DNA of 64,000 bases. Source: Gemmatimonadota bacterium. GTDB taxonomy: Bacteria > JAAXHH01. The notes below the pieces were generated by a model. It ran no database searches and was not told the DNA's origin. It was given only the letters and a program-made list of their open reading frames with translations. Positions 16,827-25,794 of this stretch are shown here, piece after piece; position 1 is the stretch's first letter, and each line of letters starts with the position of its first letter. The position numbers and the translations under genes were made by a program. The stretch is taken from NCBI GenBank assembly GCA_026705925.1, contig JAPOZT010000034.1, positions 248,001 to 312,000 of the forward strand. Reading direction: 5' to 3'.

Positions 16827-18168
16827 GGGCTTCTCCTGACGGTCTTTGCTGCGAAGTCTGGTTTCTGAATACGAGAAAGTACACCGGTATCCCCAGGACC
16901 GTCACGCCGACGCCGAGCAGGGCCTGCACGGGACTGTTGCCGAAGAGCAGCACGAGCAGGACCGCGGCGAGGATCAGGAACAGCACCGGCGTGACGGGAT
17001 AGAAGGGGGTCCGGTAGGGTGGCGTTTCGGCCGACCGGCGGCGTACCACGAACAAGCCCGCCACGGTGAGCGCGATGAACAGGACGGCCACGAAGATGAA
17101 GTAGTCCAGAATCTGGCTGAAGGTCCCCAGCCACACTAGCAGCGAAGCCAGTCCGCCCTGGATGGCGATCGCGCGGTAGGGCGTGCCGAAGGCGGGATGG
17201 ACCGAACCGGCGAAGCGCAGGAAGACCCCGTCCCTGGCCATGGCGAAATACACCCTCGGCGCCATGAGCAGCAGCCCGGTCAGGCTGCCGACGATGGACA
17301 GGATGACCACGGAGGAAAACAGGATGCCGCCGCTGCGTCCGAAGAGCACCTCGCCGGCCTGCGCCGCGAAGGTCTCGTCGCTGGTGACCTGGGATACGGG
17401 TACGAGGTACATGAAGACGGCGCTGGTGGTGATGTAGGTCAACGCGACGATGCCTACGGCCAGTAGCAGCGCCCGGGGCAGGGTGCGCGCCGGGTCCTTG
17501 ATTTCGCCGGCCACCTTGTTCAGGTCCCACCAGCCGGCGAAGGCGAAGAAGGCGCCTACGATGCCGCCGGCGAGGGCGCCGAACAGCGGACCGGAATCCG
17601 CGGGACGCGCCACGAAGGGCGTGAAGTTCGACCAGTCACCGAGCCCCAGGCCGAACCCAAGGAGGGAGATGACCGCGAGCACCCCGACCTTGAATACGGT
17701 CAGCAGCACGATGATCCAGGCGCCGATGCGCACGCCGTAGATGTTGACGCCGGTGAGGACGGCCAGCACGGCGATGGCCACCAACTTCATCGCGACCGGT
17801 TCCATCGGGAAGATATGGCCCGCGTAGCTCGCCATCCCGGTCGCCAGGGTCGCCGTGATGCCCGGATCCAGCACCATCAGGGACATCCACCCGTACAGAA
17901 AGGCCGTCGGCGTGCCGTAGGCCTCCCGGAGATAGACGTATCCTCCGCCCGCGTGGGGAAACCTGGACGCCAGTTCTCCGAAACACAGCGATCCGCAAAG
18001 GGCCATCCCGGCCATCGCCAGCCAGATGACGAGCAGCAGCAGGGGCGATCCCAGCGACTTGGCCATCCCGGCGGGCACCAGGAAGATCCCTACCGCAATC
18101 ATCCCGCTGATCACCATGGCCGTGGTCGGCCAGATACCAAGTTGTCGGCGCAGGTTACCCGTGGTCAT
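16813..18168 (-). CDS. APC-superfamily amino acid/polyamine permease
   Basis: 451 residues with about 12 hydrophobic segments. The first segment carries the APC hallmark GMIAVGIFLVPAGMAKSLGSP, and GELASRFPHAGGGYVYLREAYG is the conserved loop after helix 2. It is an inner-membrane secondary transporter for amino acids or related amines. It starts 15 nt after the PhyH stop and ends inside the start of the AhpD-like gene, within a five-gene operon. Substrate not assignable. Confidence 0.92.
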   Translation of the reverse strand: MTTGNLRRQLGIWPTTAMVISGMIAVGIFLVPAGMAKSLGSPLLLLVIWLAMAGMALCGSLCFGELASRFPHAGGGYVYLREAYGTPTAFLYGWMSLMVLDPGITATLATGMASYAGHIFPMEPVAMKLVAIAVLAVLTGVNIYGVRIGAWIIVLLTVFKVGVLAVISLLGFGLGLGDWSNFTPFVARPADSGPLFGALAGGIVGAFFAFAGWWDLNKVAGEIKDPARTLPRALLLAVGIVALTYITTSAVFMYLVPVSQVTSDETFAAQAGEVLFGRSGGILFSSVVILSIVGSLTGLLLMAPRVYFAMARDGVFLRFAGSVHPAFGTPYRAIAIQGGLASLLVWLGTFSQILDYFIFVAVLFIALTVAGLFVVRRRSAETPPYRTPFYPVTPVLFLILAAVLLVLLFGNSPVQALLGVGVTVLGIPVYFLVFRNQTSQQRPSGEAHGMD

Positions 18169-18183
18169 GAATGCGTATTCGTC

Positions 18184-18987
18184 TCACACCAGTTCGGGTT
18201 CGTTCTCGATCCGGCTCAGCCAGTAGTGGTTGTCGAACTGGTCGTCACCGGTCAGAAACCGCCAGAAATGGATCCGGTTGACATGTTCGATGCGCTCTTC
18301 GTTCCCGTGCCACGGCTGGTTCGTGCTCAGGATATGGCTGACTTCCGGATCGTCGATGTCCTCCGTGTTCCACAGCCGGAGCTGCCTGACCGTGGGATTG
18401 AGGCGCAGCTTGAACATGTACCGCATCTCGTCGGTGCGATTCGGCTGGGCGCAGTGCCACATGCCGTGATGGAGCACGATCACCGTCCCGGCCTTGCAGA
18501 TCATCGGCACCTGGCCCACGAAGTTGTGGTAACGGGCGATGTCGGATTCGCTGATGCGGCGGTAGTGGCTGCCGGGAAGGATCAGGGTTCCTCCCATCTC
18601 CCTGGGCGTGTCGTGGGCGAAATACATGAACTGGATGTCGAAGTGCAGGCGCGTGTCGATGATCGCGTCCGCGTGCCAGTGCTGTCCGAAGTGGTGGCCT
18701 GCCGCCACGGTGTGCACGGCGTGGTGATCGTACAAAGGATCGGGACCGACGAGGCTGTGGATGATGCCCTCGATCTCCGGAAGCCTGAAAACGCGTCCCA
18801 CGGCCGCATCCGGCCAGATGGCGCTCAGCGGCGATCCCGCCTCTTCCCGGGGGATGGCCTGGTTGTCCATTTCCGCTTTCACGGCCCGGTTGAGGTCGTC
18901 GGGAACCAGTTCGTCGAAACGGAGATACCCCTCCGCGACGAACAGCGCCATTTGCTTCGAGTTCAACAGATGGGTGCTGTCAGCCAT
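18184..18987 (-). CDS. Phytanoyl-CoA dioxygenase (PhyH) family Fe(II)/2-oxoglutarate oxygenase
   Basis: 267 residues from ATG 18987, which has GGAGG at good distance; the open frame to 19086 is not used. The iron triad is visible as HWHAD (His and Asp) and a distal HHGMWHC, followed by an Arg-containing strand that would bind 2-oxoglutarate. The double-stranded beta-helix core and DTPREMGGTLILPGSH segment are typical of the family, whose members hydroxylate small metabolites. Its start overlaps the preceding small gene by 8 nt, so the two are translationally coupled. Confidence 0.92.
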   Translation of the reverse strand: MADSTHLLNSKQMALFVAEGYLRFDELVPDDLNRAVKAEMDNQAIPREEAGSPLSAIWPDAAVGRVFRLPEIEGIIHSLVGPDPLYDHHAVHTVAAGHHFGQHWHADAIIDTRLHFDIQFMYFAHDTPREMGGTLILPGSHYRRISESDIARYHNFVGQVPMICKAGTVIVLHHGMWHCAQPNRTDEMRYMFKLRLNPTVRQLRLWNTEDIDDPEVSHILSTNQPWHGNEERIEHVNRIHFWRFLTGDDQFDNHYWLSRIENEPELV

Positions 18988-19285
18988 CGACCACCTCCAT
19001 TTTTTCGAGTATGTACTCGTACTTGAGATAGGACACCTGGTATTCCGTACCCGGATAGGCCGGGTATTGCTGGGGAAACTGCACAACCCGCCACCCGTCC
19101 CGCATGGCGTCCACTACCGACGTGTAAGGCGGATTCGTGGCGCCGCCCGAGTCCGCGGCATCCCCCGATGTATGGCGTTCGTCGGCGGCCGAGGTGCCGT
19201 CGAATTCGGACCATGCCACGACGCCGGCATGCAGGTCGGGGGTCCGCAGGTAAAGCACCAGCAGTTTCTGGCGTGTATCTGGCAT
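18980..19285 (-). CDS. Small conserved-looking protein of unknown function in the PhyH operon
   Basis: 101 residues. Not recognised. The N-terminal 30 residues look like a short beta-alpha unit (KLLVLYLRTPDLHAG); residues 35-50 are a low-complexity Asp/Ala/Gly stretch; the C-terminal half is rich in aromatic residues (GWRVVQFPQQYPAYPG, then YLKYEYILEKME) and is the likely conserved core. The TAATG overlap with rfaE2 upstream and the 8-nt overlap with PhyH downstream argue strongly that it is a real, co-translated gene, perhaps an accessory of the oxygenase. Confidence 0.75.
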   Translation of the reverse strand: MPDTRQKLLVLYLRTPDLHAGVVAWSEFDGTSAADERHTSGDAADSGGATNPPYTSVVDAMRDGWRVVQFPQQYPAYPGTEYQVSYLKYEYILEKMEVVDG

Positions 19286-19779
19286 TAAGTTCCCTTTCCG
19301 GTGATGCGTTCTATGGTGCCCGACGTGGACATGCCGTCCAGCACGGGCACTCTTTCCACGCGGCCGCCGTAGGCTTCCACCACGTCCCAGCCCACCACTT
19401 CCTCGTGACCGTAGTGACCTCCTTTGACCAGGACGTCCGGCTTGAGCAGGTTGAGCAGCGGGATGGGCGTCGGCTCGCTAAAGAGGACCACATGGTCCAC
19501 GCAGGCCAGGGCGCCGAGCATGTAGGCCCGTTCCGTTTCGCCGTAGATCGGCCGGCCCTCGTCCTTGATCGCCCGGACGGACGCGTCGGTGTTTATGGCC
19601 ACGATGAGCAGGTCGCCGAACGATCGCGCGGTCTGCAGGAGATGGACATGGCCCGGATGGAGCAGGTCGAAGCATCCGTTCGTGAATACGACGGTGGCGC
19701 CTCTCCGGCGCGCGCACTCCACGACCGCTGCAAGTTCAGCGCGTTCGAGGAGTTTACCGCGGGTCTGCTGATCGTGCAT
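19285..19779 (-). CDS. rfaE2: D-beta-D-heptose 1-phosphate adenylyltransferase-like nucleotidyltransferase
   Basis: 164 residues matching the stand-alone C-terminal domain of HldE. The cytidylyltransferase-like motif VFTNGCFDLLHPGHVHLL contains the HxGH nucleotide-binding signature, and the domain ends STSGTIERI, like the family's ST-S/T motif. In lipopolysaccharide heptose synthesis this enzyme makes ADP-heptose from heptose-1-phosphate; related enzymes adenylate or cytidylate other sugars. It is the first gene of the operon, and its stop shares a base with the next start (TAATG). No kinase (HldE domain I) gene is nearby. Confidence 0.9.
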   Translation of the reverse strand: MHDQQTRGKLLERAELAAVVECARRRGATVVFTNGCFDLLHPGHVHLLQTARSFGDLLIVAINTDASVRAIKDEGRPIYGETERAYMLGALACVDHVVLFSEPTPIPLLNLLKPDVLVKGGHYGHEEVVGWDVVEAYGGRVERVPVLDGMSTSGTIERITGKGT

Positions 19780-19950
19780 ATCCGACCACAGGTACGTTAT
19801 GGCGATTCAAGCGAGTTGTCCTTGATGTAACATCGGGAGAGCGGGGCGTGTCAACCTAAATAACCAGAGGAAATACCCAGGAGCAGGCCGCCGGACGGAC
19901 GGGGGTCAGGCGGCAGGACGGACGAGGGGCGGGCGGCAGGCCTTAAGAGG

Positions 19951-21075
19951 TCAGGATCTTACGAACATCATGCCCGGCAATTGCCGCACCGCTCCTTTCA
20001 ATTCGAGCGCCAGCAGGACGCCGAGGGCCTGGGAGGACGTAAGGGAAAGGGCGGACGCCAGGTGGTCGACGTGCTTGGGATCCGAAGTAACCTGGCCGTA
20101 CATGGATGCCTCTTCGGGCGGCATCTCGAAAGCCGGGCCGGCCGGTTCCGATCTGATCGGTTCGTAACCCAGCCGGGGCGCCAGTTCTTCGATCACGTCC
20201 TCGACCCGCTGGATCAGCTTGGCCGTGCCGTCCTTGATCAGCCGGTTCACCCCCTCGCTGCCTGCCGCGTTCAGTGGTCCGGGTACGGCAAAGACCTCGC
20301 GGCCCTGGTCCAGGGCGAAGCGCGCGGTGATCAGCGCTCCGCTGCGCTTGCCGGCCTCCACCACGATCGTCCCCAGCGTCGAACCGCTGATGATCCGGTT
20401 TCGTTGGGGGAAATGGACGGCGTCCGGGCCGGTTCCGAAGGGATGCTCCGTCATCACGGCGCCATGTTCCCGGATGGTTGCCATCAGCTTGCGGTTCTCC
20501 GCGGGGTACGGCCGGTCGAGACCCGAGCCCAGCACCGCCACCGTACGGCCGTTGCCGCGCAAGGCGGTCCGGTGGGCGAGCGTGTCCACGCCCCGTGCCA
20601 GGCCGCTCACGACGGTGAACCCGTATGAGCTGAGTTCCGCGCTGAAGGACTCGGCCATCTTTCGGCCATAGGCGGAGGTAAACCGCGTCCCCACGATGGC
20701 GATGGACTGTTCGTCCTCCGCTTTCCAGCCGCCGGAAACGAAGAGCAGCGGCGGCGGATCGTAGATCTCGAGTAACCGTTCGGGATAGTCGCGGTCGCGG
20801 AAGGTGACGATGCGCGCGTCGTGCCGATCGAGCAGGCGCAGCTGGCGGTCGACGAAGGCCTCGTCCCGGTGCCCGCGCACCGCCCGGGCGATCTGTGGTC
20901 CCACCCCTTCGGTCTCGGCCAGTTCGTCCACGGTGGCGGACAGGGCCGCGGCGGGCGACCCGAACCGGCGCAACAGCGCGTGGAACCGCGACGCGCCCAC
21001 GCCCGGCACGTGCGAAAGGGTCAGCCAGGATGCCAGGTCCGTCATAGACAGGTCCGCCATAGACAGGTCCTCCAT
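19951..21075 (-). CDS. dprA: DNA processing protein DprA
   Basis: 374 residues: an N-terminal helix-hairpin region (LSHVPGVGASRFHALLRRFG), the DprA Rossmann core with IVGTRFTSAYGRKMAE, SGLARGVDTLAHRTAL and AGKRSGALITARFALDQGREVFAVPG, and a C-terminal winged-helix DML1-like domain. DprA loads RecA on incoming single-stranded DNA in natural transformation; with comEA at 28.4 kb it suggests competence. The N-terminus reads MEDLSMADLSMTDLAS: a 15-nt repeat provides three in-frame ATGs, each with a GGAGG-like or GGCGG-like sequence from the previous unit, so the true start may be 21075, 21060 or 21045. Confidence 0.95.
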   Translation of the reverse strand: MEDLSMADLSMTDLASWLTLSHVPGVGASRFHALLRRFGSPAAALSATVDELAETEGVGPQIARAVRGHRDEAFVDRQLRLLDRHDARIVTFRDRDYPERLLEIYDPPPLLFVSGGWKAEDEQSIAIVGTRFTSAYGRKMAESFSAELSSYGFTVVSGLARGVDTLAHRTALRGNGRTVAVLGSGLDRPYPAENRKLMATIREHGAVMTEHPFGTGPDAVHFPQRNRIISGSTLGTIVVEAGKRSGALITARFALDQGREVFAVPGPLNAAGSEGVNRLIKDGTAKLIQRVEDVIEELAPRLGYEPIRSEPAGPAFEMPPEEASMYGQVTSDPKHVDHLASALSLTSSQALGVLLALELKGAVRQLPGMMFVRS

Positions 21076-21122
21076 AGGCTAGTCCTTCAAAGGCGAGTCC
21101 TCCATAGACAGGCCCTCAAGGG
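21033..21122 (-). repeat. Six 15-nt tandem units across the dprA start
   Basis: Units on the minus strand follow CTATGGAGGACCTGT. Three lie in the dprA coding start and three upstream. Each full unit supplies an ATG and a GGAGGA eight bases before the ATG of the next unit. The variant unit at 21078-21092 has an in-frame TAG, creating a nine-codon upstream reading frame (21105-21079) that ends just before the dprA ATG. Confidence 0.85.
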
Positions 21123-21206
21123 ACGGCTATACAGTGTAGATACAGGTTACGGAAGCTAATCATGAACACGTCGGCGCATAAAACTTCCGACGCGGTCCAT
21201 TTCAGA

Positions 21207-22232
21207 TTAGTCAGGCGAGGCGGGTCCGATCTCGTGAAGAATCTGGCCGATTTCCCCGAGGAGTTCGGGGATGCCTTCTCCGGTGGCGGATGAGATCGCC
21301 AGCACGGGGTTGTTACGCTGGCCCGCGTGCTTCGCGCGGTCGGGATCCACGACGAGGCCGTCCAGGGCGGAACGGTCCACGATCAGGTCCAGTTTGGAGA
21401 AGACGACCAGGGCGGGGCGGGAGAGGAGTACGGGATTGAACTGGCGGAGTTCATTGACGAGCACTTGGTAATCGTGCACGGGATCAGGCTGGCTTGCGTC
21501 GAGCAGGAAGACGAGGATCCGGGTCCGCTCGATGTGGCGGAGGAACTGGTGGCCGAGTCCCTTGCCTTCGTGGGCGCCCTCGATCAGGCCGGGGATGTCC
21601 GCGAGGACGAAGCGGTCGTAGTCTCCCAGCTTGACGATGCCCAGGTTGGGTTCAAGGGTGGTGAAGGGATAGTCGGCGATCTTGGGTCTCATGGCGGAGA
21701 GACGCGACAGCAGGGTGGATTTGCCCGCGTTCGGATGACCGACCAGCCCCACGTCGGCGATCAGCTTCAGTTCGAGTTCCAGCTGGCGTTCCTCGCCCGG
21801 CTGGCCCTCCTCCCATCGACGGGGCGCCCGGTTGGTGGACGTGGCGAAAGCCGAGTTGCCGCGGCCGCCATGACCTCCCCGGGCGATGACCAGGGTCTGG
21901 TCCTCACCGACCATGTCGGAAATCACCGAGCCGGACTCCCGGTCCTTGACGATGGTCCCGGGGGGGACGCCGATGACCAGGTCCGGGGCATTCCGGCCGT
22001 GCATGTCCTTGCCCTGTCCGTGCGTGCCGTTCCGGGCCCGGTACAGGTGCTGGTATTGGAAGTCGAGCAGCGTCCGCTTGCCCGGGTCGACCTGAAGGAC
22101 GACATGGCCCCCGTCGCCGCCGTGGCCGCCGTCCGGCCCGCCTCGCGGCACGTTCTTCTCGCGGCGGAAGCTGCAGCAGCCGTTGCCGCCCCGTCCGGCC
22201 TTTACGTGGATTCTCGCGAAATCGACGAACAT
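21207..22232 (-). CDS. obg: GTPase Obg/CgtA
   Basis: 341 residues. The N-terminal Obg fold is glycine-rich (KAGRGGNGCCSFRREK, GGPDGGHGGDGG), followed by the GTPase domain with G1 GHPNAGKSTLL, G3 DIPGLIEGA and a G4-like FSKLDL. There is no long C-terminal OCT extension. Obg binds the 50S subunit and links ribosome assembly to nutrient status. It lies between dprA and icd on the same strand. Confidence 0.97.
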   Translation of the reverse strand: MFVDFARIHVKAGRGGNGCCSFRREKNVPRGGPDGGHGGDGGHVVLQVDPGKRTLLDFQYQHLYRARNGTHGQGKDMHGRNAPDLVIGVPPGTIVKDRESGSVISDMVGEDQTLVIARGGHGGRGNSAFATSTNRAPRRWEEGQPGEERQLELELKLIADVGLVGHPNAGKSTLLSRLSAMRPKIADYPFTTLEPNLGIVKLGDYDRFVLADIPGLIEGAHEGKGLGHQFLRHIERTRILVFLLDASQPDPVHDYQVLVNELRQFNPVLLSRPALVVFSKLDLIVDRSALDGLVVDPDRAKHAGQRNNPVLAISSATGEGIPELLGEIGQILHEIGPASPD

Positions 22233-22265
22233 GGGGGATTCCCGAAGATTCGCGTTACCCGAGGC

Positions 22266-23495
22266 CTACATCCGCTCGATGATGGCGGTGCCGAACTCCG
22301 AGCACTTGACTTCCTGCGCGCCGTCCATCAGACGGGCGAAGTCGTACGTCACGATCCTGCCCCCGATGGCCTTTTCGATCCCCTGAATGATCAGGTCGGC
22401 CGCTTCGTCCCAGCCGAGATAGCGCAGCATCAGTTCGCCGGAGAGGATGACAGAACCCGGGTTGACCTTGTCCTGGTTGGCGTACTTGGGCGCCGTGCCG
22501 TGGGTCGCTTCGAACACGGCGTGTCCGGTCTTGTAGTTGATGTTGCCGCCCGGCGCGATACCGATACCGCCCACCTGGGCGGCCAGCGCATCGGAAATGT
22601 AATCGCCGTTCAGATTCATGGTGGCGATGACGTCGAACTCGTCGGGACGGGTCAGGATCTGCTGCAGGAAGATGTCGGCGATGGCGTCCTTGACCAGGAT
22701 CTTGCCCTCCGGGACGTCTCCCCCGCATTCGTCCCAGCTGACCAGCCGGTCCGGGTACTCCTCCTTCGCGAGTTCGTAGCCCCATTTCTGGAAGGCGCCT
22801 TCCGTGAACTTCTGGATGTTGCCCTTGTGCACCAGGGTGACGCTCTTGCGGTTCCGCGCGATGGCGTACTCGACCGCCGCGCGGATCAACCGCTTGCTGC
22901 CGGTCTCGCTCACCGGCTTTATGGCGATGCCCGAATCGGACCGGATGTCCCACGCGAACTGTTCCCTGCAGAAGGCGATCAGCCTGGCGGCCTCGTCGCT
23001 GTAGGCCTCCTGTTCCTTCCCGGCGTACACGTCCTCCGTGTTCTCGCGGAAGATGACCATATCCACCTTCTCGGGATGACGCACCGGACTGGGCACGCCG
23101 GTGAACCAGCGTACCGGCCGCAGGCATACGTACAGGTCGAGGATCTGGCGCAGCGCCACGTTCAGGCTGCGAATGCCGCCCCCCACAGGCGTGGTCAGGG
23201 GTCCCTTGATGCCCACCAGGTATTCCCGGAAACTTTCTACCGTTTCATCCGGAAGCCAGCTGTCCGTAAGGTTGAAGGCCTTCTCTCCTGCCAGCACCTC
23301 GTGCCAGGCGATGCGCCGGTCGCCGCCGTACGCCTTGTCGACGGCGGCGTCGAAAACGCGCTGGGCCGTCCTCCAGATATCCGGTCCCGTGCCGTCGCCC
23401 TCGATGAAAGGGATGACCGGCTGGTCCGGGACGTTGAGCACGCCCCGGGCATCTATGGTTATGTGCTCTCCACCAGCGGGTGGTTTTGCAGCCAT
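22266..23495 (-). CDS. icd: Isocitrate dehydrogenase (NADP-type)
   Basis: 409 residues with the bacterial Icd layout: [13 protein letters not shown] near the N-terminus, the substrate loop of the small family ([18 protein letters not shown]) with the phosphorylatable Ser region, [12 protein letters not shown], and [29 protein letters not shown] metal and cofactor segments. It decarboxylates isocitrate to 2-oxoglutarate in the TCA cycle. A strong GGAGGAGG lies before the ATG. It is followed on the same strand by obg and preceded by mdh, another TCA gene. Confidence 0.96.
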   Translation of the reverse strand: MAAKPPAGGEHITIDARGVLNVPDQPVIPFIEGDGTGPDIWRTAQRVFDAAVDKAYGGDRRIAWHEVLAGEKAFNLTDSWLPDETVESFREYLVGIKGPLTTPVGGGIRSLNVALRQILDLYVCLRPVRWFTGVPSPVRHPEKVDMVIFRENTEDVYAGKEQEAYSDEAARLIAFCREQFAWDIRSDSGIAIKPVSETGSKRLIRAAVEYAIARNRKSVTLVHKGNIQKFTEGAFQKWGYELAKEEYPDRLVSWDECGGDVPEGKILVKDAIADIFLQQILTRPDEFDVIATMNLNGDYISDALAAQVGGIGIAPGGNINYKTGHAVFEATHGTAPKYANQDKVNPGSVILSGELMLRYLGWDEAADLIIQGIEKAIGGRIVTYDFARLMDGAQEVKCSEFGTAIIERM

Positions 23496-23542
23496 GTCGC
23501 TTTCTTCCTCCTCCGTCAGATTGCTTTCATTTGATGTGGATG

Positions 23543-24466
23543 TTATATGCCCAGTTCGTCCAGGCTCTCCTGGTACACTGAGGCGGAAGCGCTCAGTGCC
23601 GCCCGTTCGTCGTCCGAAAGATCCAGTTCGATCACTTCCTCGATGCCCTCGCTGCCCAGCTTCACGGGCACGCCCACGCAGACGTCCCGCAGTCCGTACT
23701 CGCCTTCCAGCATCACCGAGGCGGGCAGCACGCGTTTCTTGTCCTTTAAAACGGATTCCACCATCTGGACGACGGAGGCCGCCGGGGCGTAGTAGGCGCT
23801 GCCAGTCTTGAGGTAGTTGACGATCTCCGCGCCGCCGTCGCGGGTCCGCTGCACGATGCGGTCGATGGCTTCACGGGACAGCAATTCGGTGATGGGGATG
23901 CCGGAGACCGTGGTGTACCGCGGAATGGGGACCATGGTGTCGCCGTGGCCGCCGAGAATGATCGCCTGCGTGTCTTCCATGGAGACGCCGAGTTCCATGG
24001 CGACGAAGGACCGGTAACGGGCGCAGTCGAGCACGCCGGCCTGTCCGTAGACGCGCTTCCGCCCGTACCCCGATACCTTGAGGGAGACATAGGTCATGAC
24101 GTCCAGCGGGTTGCTGACCATCAGGATCTGGGCATCCGGTGCGTACTTCACGATGCTTTCGGTCACCGACGTGATGATCTCCGCGTTCTTCTTCAGCAGG
24201 TCGAGCCGGTCCATGCCCGGCTTGCGGGCCAGTCCGGCGGTGACCACCACGATGGCCGCGCCTTCCAGGGCCGCGAAATCGTTGGAGCCTTCGATCGCCG
24301 AATCATAGCCCAGTACGGGTCCGGCTTCCATCATGTCCAGTCCCTTGCCCTGCGGGATACCGTCCACCACGTCGATCAGGGCGATATCGCCCAGTTCCTT
24401 CTGCGCGGCGTACAGGGCGGCGGTCGCCCCCACGTTCCCCGCACCGACAATGCCGATCTTTACCAT
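23543..24466 (-). CDS. mdh: Malate dehydrogenase
   Basis: 307 residues from ATG 24466, chosen because GGAGGAAC lies ideally upstream (four codons inside the longest frame). LDH-like malate dehydrogenase: [17 protein letters not shown] loop, LIDVVDG with the Asp that selects [15 protein letters not shown] substrate loop with Arg, [10 protein letters not shown], and the catalytic GGHGDTMVP. It oxidises malate to oxaloacetate and stands next to icd. Confidence 0.97.
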   Translation of the reverse strand: MVKIGIVGAGNVGATAALYAAQKELGDIALIDVVDGIPQGKGLDMMEAGPVLGYDSAIEGSNDFAALEGAAIVVVTAGLARKPGMDRLDLLKKNAEIITSVTESIVKYAPDAQILMVSNPLDVMTYVSLKVSGYGRKRVYGQAGVLDCARYRSFVAMELGVSMEDTQAIILGGHGDTMVPIPRYTTVSGIPITELLSREAIDRIVQRTRDGGAEIVNYLKTGSAYYAPAASVVQMVESVLKDKKRVLPASVMLEGEYGLRDVCVGVPVKLGSEGIEEVIELDLSDDERAALSASASVYQESLDELGI

Positions 24467-24520
24467 TTGTTCCTCCATGAATGAACGTTGTACCGAATTT
24501 CCTGACGACTTCTGACGACT

Positions 24521-25732
24521 TCAGCGGGCCGGATCCATATCGATCAGCAGCGATGCGTCCATGGGATGGTATTGGTCCGCGGTTTCCATCAGGTCCCGCG
24601 CCGTATTGTGCGGAAAAGAAAACACCTCCACGCGCGGGCCCAGTTCCTTGAGCAGCTGGATCAGCGACACGAAATCCCCGTCGCCGCTGGCCAGGATGAC
24701 GACGTCGACCTTCTCGGCCATTCTGATCATGTCGATGGCCATCTCCATGTCCCAGTCGCCTTTCGCCGAGCCGTCGCTGCGCCTGCGGAGATCCTTCCGC
24801 TTCACCTCGTAGCTGAACTGTTCCAGCATGGTGACGAATCCGCTCTGGTCCACCTCCGGGGTCTGGATCACGTAGGCGTAGGCGCGTATCAGCCGGCGAT
24901 CGTTCACGGCGGCCTGCATGAGCTTCTCGAAATCCACCCGCGCCGCGATCCCGTGCTGTTGGCGCGCGGCATACCACATGTTCTGCACGTCGATGAAGAG
25001 GGCTACCCTCTCGGATTCCGCGCCGCCTTCTTCTCTGAACTGTTCGATCCGCCGCTGCATCTCCCTGACACGGTCTTCCAGGATCCGGTTCTGTTTCTCC
25101 AGGTCCGCGCCGTGCCGGCGGGCTTCGATCAACGCCGGGTCGGTATCCTCCATCGGGCGAGCATCCTCCATCGGGCGCGCACCCTCCGTTGGGCGGGCGT
25201 CCTCCACCGGGCGTGCGTCCTCCGGTCCACCGTTCAGGACAGGATCGTCCCGCAGGTAGGGGGACGCCTCCTCCTCCGATACGCCGGACCGGGGTTGAAA
25301 GGCCGGTATCCGGTTCAGGCGTTCGATGGCCGGCGCGTAAACCGTCTCGCGTTCGTCCAGCAACATGGCGAAGGTCATCCGTCCGCACTCCCGGGTATAG
25401 GCGTCGGTCCGGTCACTCAGCAGGGAGTTGATGCCATTGGGGGACGATTTCCCGATCTGCTCGATTTCCCGTGCACTGGTGTGAACCAGGGTCCGGATGA
25501 CCTGCGCGGCGGTGACTTCCCGCTCGAAGCAGTCCCCGGCGAGCTGCGCGGCGAGGGTATGCATCGCCGCAGTCGCCAGGTCCCGGCCGTCCCGGACCAG
25601 TCCGCAGATGTGCAGCAGTTTGACGATCAGTTGACGGTCGAGGGCGAGTTCCAGGACCCGGGTGAGTCCCTTCTCGTCGATCCTGTTGAAAAGATGCCGG
25701 TAATCCGCCAGCGCGGTTTTCGAATTTTCCAT
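24521..25732 (-). CDS. NYN/LabA-like (DUF88) PIN-fold nuclease with a novel N-terminal region
   Basis: Start at ATG 25732 gives 403 residues; the frame is open to 26053 but that part runs antisense to the aminotransferase gene. The C-terminal 160 residues are a NYN domain: LFIDVQNMWY, a central acidic helix (KGDWDMEMAIDMI) and ASGDGDFVSL provide the Asp cluster of PIN-like RNases. The N-terminal 190 residues are helical and match no family I can name. Between them is an RPMEDA repeat made of 18-nt units, followed by a predicted coiled coil. Likely an RNA-processing enzyme; target unknown. Confidence 0.85.
   Translation of the reverse strand: MENSKTALADYRHLFNRIDEKGLTRVLELALDRQLIVKLLHICGLVRDGRDLATAAMHTLAAQLAGDCFEREVTAAQVIRTLVHTSAREIEQIGKSSPNGINSLLSDRTDAYTRECGRMTFAMLLDERETVYAPAIERLNRIPAFQPRSGVSEEEASPYLRDDPVLNGGPEDARPVEDARPTEGARPMEDARPMEDTDPALIEARRHGADLEKQNRILEDRVREMQRRIEQFREEGGAESERVALFIDVQNMWYAARQQHGIAARVDFEKLMQAAVNDRRLIRAYAYVIQTPEVDQSGFVTMLEQFSYEVKRKDLRRRSDGSAKGDWDMEMAIDMIRMAEKVDVVILASGDGDFVSLIQLLKELGPRVEVFSFPHNTARDLMETADQYHPMDASLLIDMDPAR
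25143..25214 (-). repeat. 18-nt tandem repeat in the NYN gene
   Basis: Four 18-nt units (forward-strand form GCATCCTCCATCGGGCGC) and a fifth partial unit code for an ARPMED repeat just upstream of the coiled coil. Units differ by one to four bases. Confidence 0.9.
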
Positions 25733-25794
25733 GGTTCCGCCGAGCGTTGTATCCGCCGTACCTTCGACAGGTTGCCGCGAAGTTTCGCGGCCGG

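Noticed and set aside
21327..23534. 735-codon plus-strand open frame
   Set aside because: It runs antisense to obg and icd, both with full family motifs; long antisense frames are expected in GC-rich genes.
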